DNA of 64,000 nucleotides, from contig NZ_QHKO01000011.1 of NCBI RefSeq assembly GCF_003260125.1, positions 87,568 through 151,567 of the forward strand. Direction: 5' to 3'. The translations under genes were made by a program, and so were the position numbers. Within the stretch, counting starts at the first letter, position 1, and every line of letters starts with the position of its first letter. The notes beneath the pieces are model-generated. The model searched no databases, was not told the DNA's origin, and saw nothing but the letters and a program-made list of their open reading frames with translations. Positions 27,901-35,335 of the stretch are shown here, in pieces. This DNA comes from Lujinxingia litoralis (lineage in GTDB: Bacteria > Myxococcota_A > Bradymonadia > Bradymonadales > Bradymonadaceae).

Positions 27901-28348
27901 CCTGGGCTCCTCCCAGGGGCAGGCGCAGGGTGGCACCGCCCTGACGAGGCACCTCGTAGAGGCCGAGCTGCCGGGTGAAGGATTCGCGCAGGTTGGAGCT
28001 GAAGAGGACCCGCTCGCTGTCCGGACTCCAGCCTACCACCGAGGCCCGCGACGCCCCGTTGAAGGTGAGCTTGCGGGCCGGACCACCGCGGGCGCGCATC
28101 ACGTACACCTCGGGACGTCCTTCGTCGGTGGCGGTGTAGGCTAACCACTGCCCGCAGGGGGAGAAGGCCGGGTTGCTGACCTGACCTCGTGAGCCGCTCA
28201 GGCGGCGGGCAAATCCGCCACTTAAGGGCACTTCCCAGAGGTCGTCTTCACTGACAAAGACCACCCGATCGCCGGAGACGGTCGGGTGGCGGTAGTAGCC
28301 CTGTTCGTGGGGCTGAAGATCAAGGGGGGCCAGAAACACATCATTCAT
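24905..28348 (-). CDS. Tricorn-type serine protease (S41)
   Basis: 1147 residues from ATG 28348; GTG 28357 is possible. N-terminal beta-propeller repeats (FSPCGQWLAYTATDEGRPEVYVMRARGG and similar) precede a second propeller segment, a PDZ domain (PLARPGLNISEGDVVLAINARPV, about residue 840) and a C-terminal S41 catalytic domain. The nucleophile is probably the Ser in EHAGSDGDIF near residue 1023. A ~60-residue Asp/Glu/Ser/Ala-rich insert (DDGDDDEESASEDATGDETP, about 530-590) splits the propeller region and is absent from classical tricorn. Tricorn degrades peptides downstream of the proteasome. No signal peptide, so cytoplasmic. Confidence 0.92.
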   Translation of the reverse strand: MNDVFLAPLDLQPHEQGYYRHPTVSGDRVVFVSEDDLWEVPLSGGFARRLSGSRGQVSNPAFSPCGQWLAYTATDEGRPEVYVMRARGGPARKLTFNGASRASVVGWSPDSERVLFSSNLRESFTRQLGLYEVPRQGGATLRLPLGGAQGLSFEPSGPGRVLARHADDLARWKRYRGGTAGVLWIDRQGDDQWERLLPEITAGLCRPLWRAGRIYFISDYQGHGNLYSCLPSGDDLQRHTDHLGHYVRFASADLQTIVYTVAGELYRFDLATGEEHRIEVDYASPRTHLNRRFVDAEEFLDDFSLHPRGHSLALTTRGKAFNMGAWEGAVRQTGREQGVRYRLARYLNDGERLLMVSDEGGEERFEIHTADGSRPAQPVDTGDFAIGRPVDLVISPVADVALFANHRHQLVHLDLGTGACRVIDRSEYARIQGISFSPDGRFAAYGFFTHFSTAQIKLAELESGALHEITPGEFQDVQPAFDPAGRYLYFLSYRHFDPVYDQLFFELSFPRGMKPCVVTLQADADSLFLQKPRPLSGDDGDDDEESASEDATGDETPETGTAQGDGEDASASSETAASEASTTDDDAPNASDDEGPEPIRIDLEGIAKRVEVFPVRDGNYGDLAATEERVFWTVYPVLGALSGGDQDEAPGVLRYFGLKSQKQKTFARGVSTFEIGPDHKTIALWGEEGLQVVSASAESAGDEDDDEPSRESGYIDLGRLSVQVDPLQEWHQMLREAWRLMRDHFWREDMGGVSWDEIWQRYSGLLPRVSSRSEFSDLVWTMQGELGTSHAYEIGGDYPRQPQYSPGFLGASLRWDPDWRLSEEPERFEGAYRIERILRGDTWDAAHSSPLARPGLNISEGDVVLAINARPVHAQQSVEERLVNQAGQYIELVVAAGDGQSAPRRVTTRALRSEAELRYREWVNLNRTRVHEATGGQIGYVHIPDMGPAGYAEFHRHYLSENGRKGLIVDVRHNGGGHVSQLILEKLARRQVGFDLQRWGKPMAYPAESVAGPLVALTNEHAGSDGDIFSHTFKLMKLGPLLGKRTWGGVVGIWPRHALVDGSVTTQPEFSFWFEDVGFAVENWGTEPDVEVELPPQADLKGDDPQLQKAIETALHMLEAAPVQLPNFEPYPDLRAPTTLPPRDNTK

Positions 28349-28506
28349 GCGCAGCACGCTCGTCGCGAAGTCATCCGTCTATCGTAAAACCAGGGGCCAA
28401 GAGGCCAGACAGCTCTATTGCATGCGGGGGGCAATTTCAATCGCGTCCGGAGAGTTTTGACGCGCTGCGGCAAGAGATACGCGCACTTAGCCCGGTTGAA
28501 TAGGGC

Positions 28507-28534
28507 TTGTGGCGCTGGCGTATCACGTTAGTAT
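28507..28534 (+). promoter_or_regulatory. Candidate sigma70-like promoter for START-protein gene
   Basis: TTGTGG (28507-28512), a 16-base spacer, then TAGTAT (28529-28534), about 100 bases before ATG 28636. Weak match in a GC-rich setting. Confidence 0.3.
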
Positions 28535-28635
28535 CGAGCGATCCTGTAGCGTGTTCTACGTCGCCGAGGCGGTCTGTTTAGCGTGAACGCCGCGCGGCCC
28601 TCATCTCTGTGCCCGACCCGACTAAGGAGGTTTTC

Positions 28636-29298
28636 ATGCGTCATTGCCGAACCCTGGTGTTGCTGATCCTGATGCTTGCGTTCAGCGCACCGGCTTTTGC
28701 CCAGCAGAATGGCCGGTGGGAACCGATGGGCGAGTCGGACGGTGTGGCGATTTCGCGCATGCAGGTGGAGGGCTCGTCGGTCTTTGCGTTTCGCGGGGAG
28801 ATTGTGGCCGACGTGCATATCGGGAAGCTCCTGACGGTGTTTGCCGACGGCAACCAGCGTCGCCACTGGGTCGATCGCTACGATGAGCACGGCACGCTGG
28901 AGCGCGGGGAGTTGAGCGAGCGCTACTGGATCCGCTTCGGGTTACCCTTTCCGATCAAGGATCGCGACTATGTGCTGCAGACCGAGGGGCGCCTGGACCA
29001 GGCCAATCAGGTCTTTGTGGCCTCGATCGAATCGGTGGATGATGCGCGCCGCCCGGAGAATGACTGCTGCGTGAGGGCGATGACCTACTCGACCTACTAT
29101 CGGTTTGAGGCGTTGGAGGGGGAACGTACGCGCATGATCGTGGAGGTCCACACCGACCCGAAAGGGCTCTTGCCCGACTGGCTGGTCAACCGCATTCAGC
29201 GCGACTGGCCCTCGAAGACGCTCGGCGGGCTGATCCGTCAGGCCAAGAAAGGAGACCAGCCGCTCTACGGTCCGGTGGCCGACTGGCATCGCCCTTGA
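28636..29298 (+). CDS. Secreted START-like lipid-binding domain protein
   Basis: 220 residues from ATG 28636, with AAGGAGG just upstream. Sec signal peptide (LLILMLAFSAPAFA). The mature part has the START/polyketide-cyclase pattern: WEPMGESDGVAISRMQVEGS, then the ADGNQRRHWVDRY segment, then PFPIKDRDYVLQ and FEALEGERTRMIVEVHTDPKG. The fold binds hydrophobic ligands such as lipids, here probably periplasmic. The stop overlaps TTG of the MobA-like gene. Confidence 0.85.
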   Translation: MRHCRTLVLLILMLAFSAPAFAQQNGRWEPMGESDGVAISRMQVEGSSVFAFRGEIVADVHIGKLLTVFADGNQRRHWVDRYDEHGTLERGELSERYWIRFGLPFPIKDRDYVLQTEGRLDQANQVFVASIESVDDARRPENDCCVRAMTYSTYYRFEALEGERTRMIVEVHTDPKGLLPDWLVNRIQRDWPSKTLGGLIRQAKKGDQPLYGPVADWHRP

Positions 29299-29885
29299 GG
29301 GAGTGCCGCGGTTACGTGCTGGCCGGGGGGCTCGCCCGACGCCTGGGACAGGATAAGGCGCGGGCGGAGATCGCCCCCGGGGTGGCGCTGATAAACTGGG
29401 TCTGTGGGCGGCTGAGCCCACCGATCACGAGCTGGACGGCGGTGGGCGCGCGGGCGGGGCAGTTTGAGGACCTGGGGGTGCCCACCCTGGGGGATCGCTG
29501 GCCCGGGCAGGGACCGCTGGGGGGCATCGCCACCGCGGCGAATGAGGCGCAGGCCGGCTGGTTTTTTGTGACGAGCTGTGACGCGGCCTGGGCCCGGGGC
29601 CGGTGGGTAGAGCTCTTGTGGGAGCAGCGGCAGGGGCCGGCGGTGGTCTTTGAGCACGAGGGGATCGTGGAGCCGCTTTTTGGCTGGTATCGCGGCGAGC
29701 TGGCCGAGCCCCTGGCGCAGGCGCTGGAGGCCGGTCATCGTTCGGTCTGGCGCTTTTTAAACGAGGTGGGGGCCACCCGGGTGGCTGCGCCCCGGGGGTG
29801 GGTGAGCGGGCAGGGGATCAACGATCCTCAAGACCTGACGCGGGCGCAAACCTTCGCGCAAAAGATTCTCCGGGCGGATCGTTGA
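29295..29885 (+). CDS. MobA-like nucleotidyltransferase
   Basis: 196 residues. Nucleotide-binding GYVLAGGLARRLGQDKARAE matches the LAGGxSxRMGxDKA motif of molybdenum cofactor guanylyltransferase, and GQGPLGGIATA and SCDAAW fit the family. MobA attaches GMP to molybdopterin. The canonical SRMG is ARRLG and the usual DxPf (metal) Asp is in SCDAA, so activity is likely but not certain. TTG 29295 overlaps the preceding stop, implying coupled translation. A SUOX-like protein at 22931 is the only molybdoenzyme-like gene nearby, and it lacks a clear cofactor Cys. Confidence 0.8.
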   Translation: MRECRGYVLAGGLARRLGQDKARAEIAPGVALINWVCGRLSPPITSWTAVGARAGQFEDLGVPTLGDRWPGQGPLGGIATAANEAQAGWFFVTSCDAAWARGRWVELLWEQRQGPAVVFEHEGIVEPLFGWYRGELAEPLAQALEAGHRSVWRFLNEVGATRVAAPRGWVSGQGINDPQDLTRAQTFAQKILRADR

Positions 29886-30063
29886 CTGAGCAAAAACGTG
29901 TTTAAAGTTGCTGGCATCGCGACACCGACGAAGTCCAGGCAGGGGGTGTCACGGCGCTGTACGCAGGCCTGTGCCTCGGAGTGAGGCGAGGACCTTCTGC
30001 GCCGCGATGGACCGCGCTGTACCTTGAGCCCATGTCATCCGCCGAGCGAGGAGACTTCTGACT

Positions 30064-31683
30064 ATGCAGCCTTCCACCGAAGAGCATCGCAGCCCCGATG
30101 CGATCACTATTCTGGGCGATGTGGCCCCCGGTTATGAACGCATCTTAAGCGCGGAGGCGCTCGCGTTTGTGGCCGGGTTGCATCGGGAGTTTGAGCCGCG
30201 TCGGCGCCAGCTTCTGGCCGAGCGACAGCGCCGTCAGGAGGCGATCGACGCCGGCGCCAACCCGGCGGCGCCGGCCGACACCCGTGCCATTCGCCAGGGC
30301 GACTGGCAGGTGGCCCGGGTGCCTCAGGACATGCAGCGGCGCGTGGTCGAGATCACCGGACCGGTGGAGCGCAAGATGATCATCAACGCTCTCAATTCCG
30401 GCGCCGACAGCTTCATGGCCGACTTTGAAGACGCCACCTCCCCGACCTGGGCCAACGTGGTGGAGGGGCAGAACAACCTCTTTGATGCGGTGCGCCGCCA
30501 GATCGACTTTCGCGACGAGGCGCGGGGCAAGGAGTACAAACTTCGTGAGAATCCGGCCACGTTGATGGTGCGTCCGCGTGGATGGCATCTCAATGAGAAG
30601 CATATCCAGGTCGGCGGCATGCCCATTTCGGCGAGCCTCTTCGACTTCGGGATGTACTTCTTCCACAACGCGCAGGAGTTGGTGCGACGGGGCAGCGGGC
30701 CTTATTTCTACCTGCCCAAGCTGGAGAGCCATCGGGAAGCGGCGTTGTGGAACGATGTCTTTGCCCTGGCTCAACAGCGCCTGGGGCTGGAGCAGGGCAC
30801 GATCAAGGCCACGGTGCTCGTCGAGACGATTCACGCGGCCTTTGAGATGGAAGAGATTCTCTATGCGCTACGTGAGCATAGCGCGGGGCTGAATGCCGGC
30901 CGCTGGGATTATATCTTCAGCGTGATCAAGACCTTCCGGGCGCGCCAGACCGTGGTACTTCCGGACCGGGCGCAGATCACGATGACGGTGCCCTTTATGA
31001 AGGCCTACGCCGAGCGTCTGGTGCACATCTGCCATAAGCGAGGCGCTCACGCCATCGGTGGGATGGCCGCGTTCATTCCCTCGCGCCGTGATCCCGAGGC
31101 GAACGAGCGAGCGCTGGCCGCGGTACGTCGTGATAAGGATCGCGAGGCCTCAGACGGCTTCGACGGCACCTGGGTGGCGCATCCGGACCTGGTGGAGGTG
31201 GCCCGTGAGCCCTTTGAAGCGGTGATGAAAGGCAAGCCGCATCAAAAGGAACGCCGCCGGGAGGTCAGCGCGGTCGCCGAACAGGAGCTGCTTAACTTTC
31301 GGGTGCCCGAGGGCAAAGTCACCGAGGCAGGGCTGCGCACCAACATCAACGTGGGGCTTCAATACATTGCCTGGTGGCTCCAGGGCCTGGGCGCGGTGGC
31401 GATCTACAACCTGATGGAAGACGCCGCCACCGCCGAGATCAGTCGTTCGCAGATCTGGCAATGGCTCCACCGACCCGATGTGGTCCTTGAAGATGGTCGC
31501 TCCGTCGACCGCGAACTCTACGATCGCCTGGTTGATGAGGAGCTCCTGGCGATTCGTGAGGTCATGGGAGCCGAACGTTTTGATGCACTTCCCTTTGAGC
31601 GCGCCCGTCAGATCTTTGACGAAGTGGCGACGTCCGAAGATTTCGTGGAGTTTTTCACGTTGGTGGCCTATGAGGCGATTTAA
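30064..31683 (+). CDS. aceB: Malate synthase A
   Basis: Glyoxylate shunt enzyme: glyoxylate + acetyl-CoA to malate, in the cytoplasm. 539 residues, the usual size for the A form. ITGPVERKMIINALNSGAD, FMADFEDATSPTWANVVEGQ, RPRGWHLNEKH, VLVETIHAAFEMEEILYALR and GRWDYIFSVIK are family signatures. ATG 30064 has CGAGGAG upstream. Directly upstream of isocitrate lyase, so both shunt steps are adjacent. Confidence 0.96.
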   Translation: MQPSTEEHRSPDAITILGDVAPGYERILSAEALAFVAGLHREFEPRRRQLLAERQRRQEAIDAGANPAAPADTRAIRQGDWQVARVPQDMQRRVVEITGPVERKMIINALNSGADSFMADFEDATSPTWANVVEGQNNLFDAVRRQIDFRDEARGKEYKLRENPATLMVRPRGWHLNEKHIQVGGMPISASLFDFGMYFFHNAQELVRRGSGPYFYLPKLESHREAALWNDVFALAQQRLGLEQGTIKATVLVETIHAAFEMEEILYALREHSAGLNAGRWDYIFSVIKTFRARQTVVLPDRAQITMTVPFMKAYAERLVHICHKRGAHAIGGMAAFIPSRRDPEANERALAAVRRDKDREASDGFDGTWVAHPDLVEVAREPFEAVMKGKPHQKERRREVSAVAEQELLNFRVPEGKVTEAGLRTNINVGLQYIAWWLQGLGAVAIYNLMEDAATAEISRSQIWQWLHRPDVVLEDGRSVDRELYDRLVDEELLAIREVMGAERFDALPFERARQIFDEVATSEDFVEFFTLVAYEAI

Positions 31684-31697
31684 GCCTTGAGGTCGTT

Positions 31698-31719
31698 GAG
31701 CTCGCAGAGCTCTCTTTTT
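31698..31719 (+). terminator. Weak terminator between aceB and aceA
   Basis: GAGCTC (31698-31703), GCA, GAGCTC (31707-31712) then TCTTTTTC. The stem is only 6 bp, so it may attenuate instead of stopping transcription. A second hairpin GCCGCC-TTC-GGCGGC lies at 31761-31775. Confidence 0.4.
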
Positions 31720-31814
31720 CCAGGGCCGCGACGTCGTGGCGCGGCTGTGCTTGATGCGCAGCCGCCTTCGGCGGCCTGTTCTCCCCCGATTCCGGATTTG
31801 AACAGGAGCAGCAT

Positions 31815-33098
31815 ATGAATCCCCCTCAGAATTCGACCGAGATGGAAGCGCAATGGGAGCACGACCCTCGCTGGCGTGGTGTGCAGCGCCCCTACACAGC
31901 TTCGCAGGTCTTTAAACTTCGGGGCAGTGTGCCCATCGCCTACACCCTGGCCGAGCGCGGCGCTACCAGGCTGTGGGAACTCTTTCATGAGCGCCCCTTT
32001 GTGCGCTGTCTGAGCGCGGTCACCGGCAATCAGGCCATCCAGCAGGTGCAGGCCGGGCTGGAGGCCATTTACATCAGCGGGTGGCAGGTTGCTGGTGATG
32101 CCAACAGCGCGGGCTGCGTCTATCCGGACCAGAGCCTTTATCCAGTGGACTCGGTGCCTGCGTTGGTCGAACGGGTGAACCGCGCACTGCAACGCGCCGA
32201 TCAGGTCTCGCATATTGAGGGGCAAACGCCGCGGGACTGGTTTGCGCCGATCGTGGCCGATGCCGAGGCGGGCTTCGGGGGCAATCTCAACGCTTTTGAG
32301 CTGATGAAGGCCATGATCGAGGCCGGGGCGGCCGGAGTGCACTTCGAAGATCAACTCTCGTCGGCCAAGAAGTGCGGTCATATGGGGGGTAAGGTCCTGG
32401 TCCCCACCAGCGAGTTTGTGCACAAACTCATCGCCGCTCGCCTGGCCTCGGATGTGATGGGGGTGCCGACGGTGCTGGTAGCTCGTACCGATGCGCATTC
32501 GGCCAATCTGCTCACCAGTGATATCGATCCTCAGGATCGCTCCTTTATTCAGAGCGAGAAGGGACGCAGCTCCGAGGGGTTCTTTACCATTCGGGGCGGG
32601 TTGGAGTTTGCGATCGCACGTGCGCTGGCCTACGCGCCCTACGCAGACATGCTCTGGTGTGAGACCTCCACGCCGGATCTGGGGGAGGCCCGAGAGTTCG
32701 CCCAAGAGGTGCACAGGAAGTTCCCCGATAAGCTGCTGGCCTACAACTGTTCGCCCTCTTTTAACTGGCGGCAAAATCTGGATGAGCCCACCATCGCCAG
32801 TTTCCAGGAGCAGCTTGGAGAGATGGGGTATGCGCTTCAATTTGTGACGCTTTCGGGATGGCATTCTCTGAACGCCGCGATGTTCGAGCTGGCCCGCGAC
32901 TATCGTGAGCGCGGCATGGAGGCCTACTCACAGCTTCAGGAGCACGAGTTTGAGTTGGCCCGTCTGCAGAATTACAGCGCGGTACGCCATCAGGCTTTTG
33001 TCGGGGCCGGCTATTTTGATGAGGTGCAACTCACCATCACCAGCGGCGAGTCGCAAACGGTGGCCATGCGCGGCTCCACCGAAGAAGATCAGTTTTGA
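31815..33098 (+). CDS. aceA: Isocitrate lyase
   Basis: Cleaves isocitrate to succinate and glyoxylate. 427 residues. The catalytic loop SSAKKCGHMGGKVL carries the active Cys; GWQVAGDANSA, PIVADAEAGFGG and FEDQL are conserved metal and substrate segments. ATG 31815 has AGGAG upstream. Together with aceB it allows growth on acetate or fatty acids, consistent with a lipid-consuming lifestyle (inference). Confidence 0.97.
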   Translation: MNPPQNSTEMEAQWEHDPRWRGVQRPYTASQVFKLRGSVPIAYTLAERGATRLWELFHERPFVRCLSAVTGNQAIQQVQAGLEAIYISGWQVAGDANSAGCVYPDQSLYPVDSVPALVERVNRALQRADQVSHIEGQTPRDWFAPIVADAEAGFGGNLNAFELMKAMIEAGAAGVHFEDQLSSAKKCGHMGGKVLVPTSEFVHKLIAARLASDVMGVPTVLVARTDAHSANLLTSDIDPQDRSFIQSEKGRSSEGFFTIRGGLEFAIARALAYAPYADMLWCETSTPDLGEAREFAQEVHRKFPDKLLAYNCSPSFNWRQNLDEPTIASFQEQLGEMGYALQFVTLSGWHSLNAAMFELARDYRERGMEAYSQLQEHEFELARLQNYSAVRHQAFVGAGYFDEVQLTITSGESQTVAMRGSTEEDQF

Positions 33099-33158
33099 TG
33101 GCGACGAAGGGTGTCGCCCCGGAGTGAGGGGGCGGGGGTGGTGGCCAGTGGCCACTGC

Positions 33159-33231
33159 CGGTGTTGCCCGCGTGAAGAGAGACACGCGTGAGGAGCCGGG
33201 AGTGGGGTTCTCCCGGCTCCCGGCAACACCG
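33159..33231 (+). other. Predicted three-way-junction RNA structure in aceA 3' region
   Basis: The outer stem CGGTGTTGCC (33159-33168) pairs with GGCAACACCG (33222-33231). Inside, CGCGTG (33169-33174) pairs with CACGCG (33183-33188) over an 8-base loop, and GAGCCGGGAG (33193-33202) pairs with CTCCCGGCTC (33210-33219) over a 7-base loop. All 26 pairs are Watson-Crick with 0, 4 and 2 unpaired junction bases. It lies 60 bases after the aceA stop. No T tract follows, so it is not a plain terminator. Confidence 0.55.
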
Positions 33232-33554
33232 AGATGAAGTGCCGTCGTGTGATGCATCGGTCGCCTGAAGTCCCGGTTCGGCAAGGTATAGCAGGAGAGC
33301 TGGCGCTTGTGAGGAGCGGCCAGGATGGCCGCGGGAGGCTGGGACCAGGTCCTCCTGGTTGGTTAAGTCAGGCAGAACTCCATTCACACCGAGCAGGCTC
33401 GGCACTCAGGCCTTGATATGGGCCAGGTGCCCAACAGATTGTCGTATAAGTTGCCGTACAGATGGCCTGGGGGGAGCCGGGGCCCCTCTCAGGATGCGTT
33501 CCACGAGCACCTTTGGAGGGGCCCTTATCCATTGGCAAACTGCCTTCGCGTGGT

Positions 33555-33583
33555 TTGACACGCATTTTTGCGAAGACTACCTT
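33555..33583 (+). promoter_or_regulatory. Sigma70-like promoter for the nucleotidyltransferase operon
   Basis: Consensus TTGACA (33555-33560), a 17-base spacer and TACCTT (33578-33583), 38 bases before ATG 33621. Best promoter match seen in the window. Confidence 0.55.
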
Positions 33584-33620
33584 CGGCGCGCCTTTCCCCC
33601 CTCCGCCGGAGCATACCCCG

Positions 33621-34388
33621 ATGGCCGCACAACTCCCCCCCCATTCGCCAGAAGAGGCGATTTTGCTGGTCGCCGGGACCGGCAGCCGCCTCCGTCCATT
33701 GACCGCCGATCGCCCCAAATGCCTGCTCGAGGTGGGTGGGCAGGCGCTGCTTAAACGTCTGCTCGATCAGCTGGCAGAGGTCGGGATCAAGCGTGCGGTG
33801 CTGGTGACCGGCTACCTGCATGAGCGCATGGTAGAGACGGTCGCATCCTGGTCGCTCGGCCTTGATGTGGCGTTCGCCCCCAATCCCACGTTTGACACCG
33901 AGAATAACGCGATCTCGACCCTGGTGGGGATGCGCGAACTCAAAGGGCGCTCCTTCTTGCTCTGCGACGGTGACATTCTTTTGCGCCAGACCACCTGGGT
34001 GGCCGATCTCTTGCGGGATGAACGCGAAAACGTGTTGACGATGATTCGTTTCGACACGCTGGGGCACGAGGAGATGAAGATCCGACTGGGGCATCGCGAA
34101 GCGATTGAAGGCCTGAGTAAGGGGCTCGACCCTGCCAGCGCGCATGGTGAGTCGCTGGGGGTGCAGAAAGTCGGCCCCTCGGCCTTCAGCACATTGATCG
34201 AGCGGCTCTCAAGTCTCAATGACGAGGAGCGGGTGCGACTCTACTACGAAGACGTCTTTGCCGAGCTGATTCCAGAGGGCATTAAGTTCTTTGCGCGCGA
34301 GGTCCAGCCGGGAAGTTGGACGGAGATCGACACCGCCGAAGATCTTCAGATGGCGCGCGAACTCTACCAGAGCTGGAGCGAGGTATGA
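33621..34388 (+). CDS. Sugar- or alcohol-phosphate nucleotidyltransferase
   Basis: 255 residues. LLVAGTGSRLRPLTADRPKCLLEVGG is the NTP-binding signature, with the usual LAAG as LVAG, followed by LLCDGDILL with the metal-binding DGD. It makes an NDP-activated compound from NTP and a phosphate ester; LicC-type (phosphocholine) and inositol-phosphate cytidylyltransferases share this fold. Start chosen at ATG 33621 because the promoter at 33555-33583 excludes upstream starts. Its stop overlaps the CDP-alcohol transferase by ATGA, so the activated compound is probably a CDP-alcohol. Substrate unknown. Confidence 0.85.
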   Translation: MAAQLPPHSPEEAILLVAGTGSRLRPLTADRPKCLLEVGGQALLKRLLDQLAEVGIKRAVLVTGYLHERMVETVASWSLGLDVAFAPNPTFDTENNAISTLVGMRELKGRSFLLCDGDILLRQTTWVADLLRDERENVLTMIRFDTLGHEEMKIRLGHREAIEGLSKGLDPASAHGESLGVQKVGPSAFSTLIERLSSLNDEERVRLYYEDVFAELIPEGIKFFAREVQPGSWTEIDTAEDLQMARELYQSWSEV

Positions 34389-35314
34389 GCGTGACGACGT
34401 ACCGCGAGCGTTTAAGTCAGGCGCTCGCCTTTAAGTCGCTGGATGTGGAAGAGCCGATCGATCGCTATTTTCATCGGCCGCTGGCCGCGGCGCTGGCCGC
34501 GGCGCTCATTCCCACCGGGCTCGGTCCGAATCACGTGACGCTGATGAGCCTGCTCTGCGGATGGACCGGTTCGGTGGCGCTGTACCTGGCGTTTTTCAAG
34601 GGCTGGGCCGGGGGGCTGGGCTGGGTTGCGGCGGCATTCTTTTTGTTTGGTGCGGTGATCCTGGACTGCGCTGATGGACAGCTGGCTCGGGCGCGTGGTG
34701 GTGGGACGCGTGTTGGCAGAATTCTCGACGGATTTGTCGATGTGCTGGTGCTCCTGCCGGCCTACGTGGTGATGGGCTTTGGCATACGGCATCTCTTCGG
34801 AAACACCTGGTTTGGTGTGGCCGCGGTGGCCGGGATCTCGACCTGGATTCACTGCATTATTTACGACAAGCTTAAGAACCTTTACCTGGCCCATACCATG
34901 CCGCAGGCCGGTGGTGGTGAGGGGACCGAGACGGTGGGGGCGGTACGGGCGGAGTTGGCCGAGGCCCGGGAGCGTGGCCAGCTTCTGGAGCGTTTTCTGC
35001 TCTGGGTCTACCTGGGCTATCTCCAGGTGCAAGAGCGTCTGGCCAGTGGCAGCACCGAGAAGCGTGGCGAACTCCAGGACCCGGCTGCGATCGAGCGCTA
35101 CCGCGCCCGGCACCGTCCGGTGATGCGCCTGGCCAGTTGGATGGGGCTGGGCACGCATATGTTTGTGATCTACAGCGGCATCGCGCTGATGGCGCTGAAT
35201 TCTGGAGCGGTGCTGGCGATGCAGGTGCTCCTGGCCACTGTCTTTAATCTGGTGATGGTCGTGGTGATGTGGCGCTCGCGCGGCTTTGATACGCCTGTTG
35301 CGACGCATCTCTAA
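34385..35314 (+). CDS. CDP-alcohol phosphatidyltransferase family enzyme
   Basis: 309 residues, about six membrane segments. The family motif is complete: DCADGQLARARGGG...G-RILDGFVD, matching DxxDGxxARx8Gx3Dx3D. These enzymes transfer a phospho-alcohol from a CDP-alcohol to an alcohol acceptor inside the membrane. A charged loop (about residues 180-240) separates membrane segments. Coupled with the nucleotidyltransferase in the way IPCT and DIPPS domains are fused in di-inositol-phosphate synthesis, but here split into two genes. Confidence 0.9.
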   Translation: MSVTTYRERLSQALAFKSLDVEEPIDRYFHRPLAAALAAALIPTGLGPNHVTLMSLLCGWTGSVALYLAFFKGWAGGLGWVAAAFFLFGAVILDCADGQLARARGGGTRVGRILDGFVDVLVLLPAYVVMGFGIRHLFGNTWFGVAAVAGISTWIHCIIYDKLKNLYLAHTMPQAGGGEGTETVGAVRAELAEARERGQLLERFLLWVYLGYLQVQERLASGSTEKRGELQDPAAIERYRARHRPVMRLASWMGLGTHMFVIYSGIALMALNSGAVLAMQVLLATVFNLVMVVVMWRSRGFDTPVATHL

Positions 35315-35335
35315 GAGCAAGCCCGCGGTGAAGCG

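Larger units (their letters stand above)
33099..33620. other. 522-base region with a structured element and a promoter, no gene
   Basis: Holds GTGGCCAGTGGCCAC palindrome (33141-33155), a perfect three-way-junction structure (33159-33231) and a promoter at 33555-33583. The middle (33240-33540) holds no supported gene. Confidence 0.7.
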
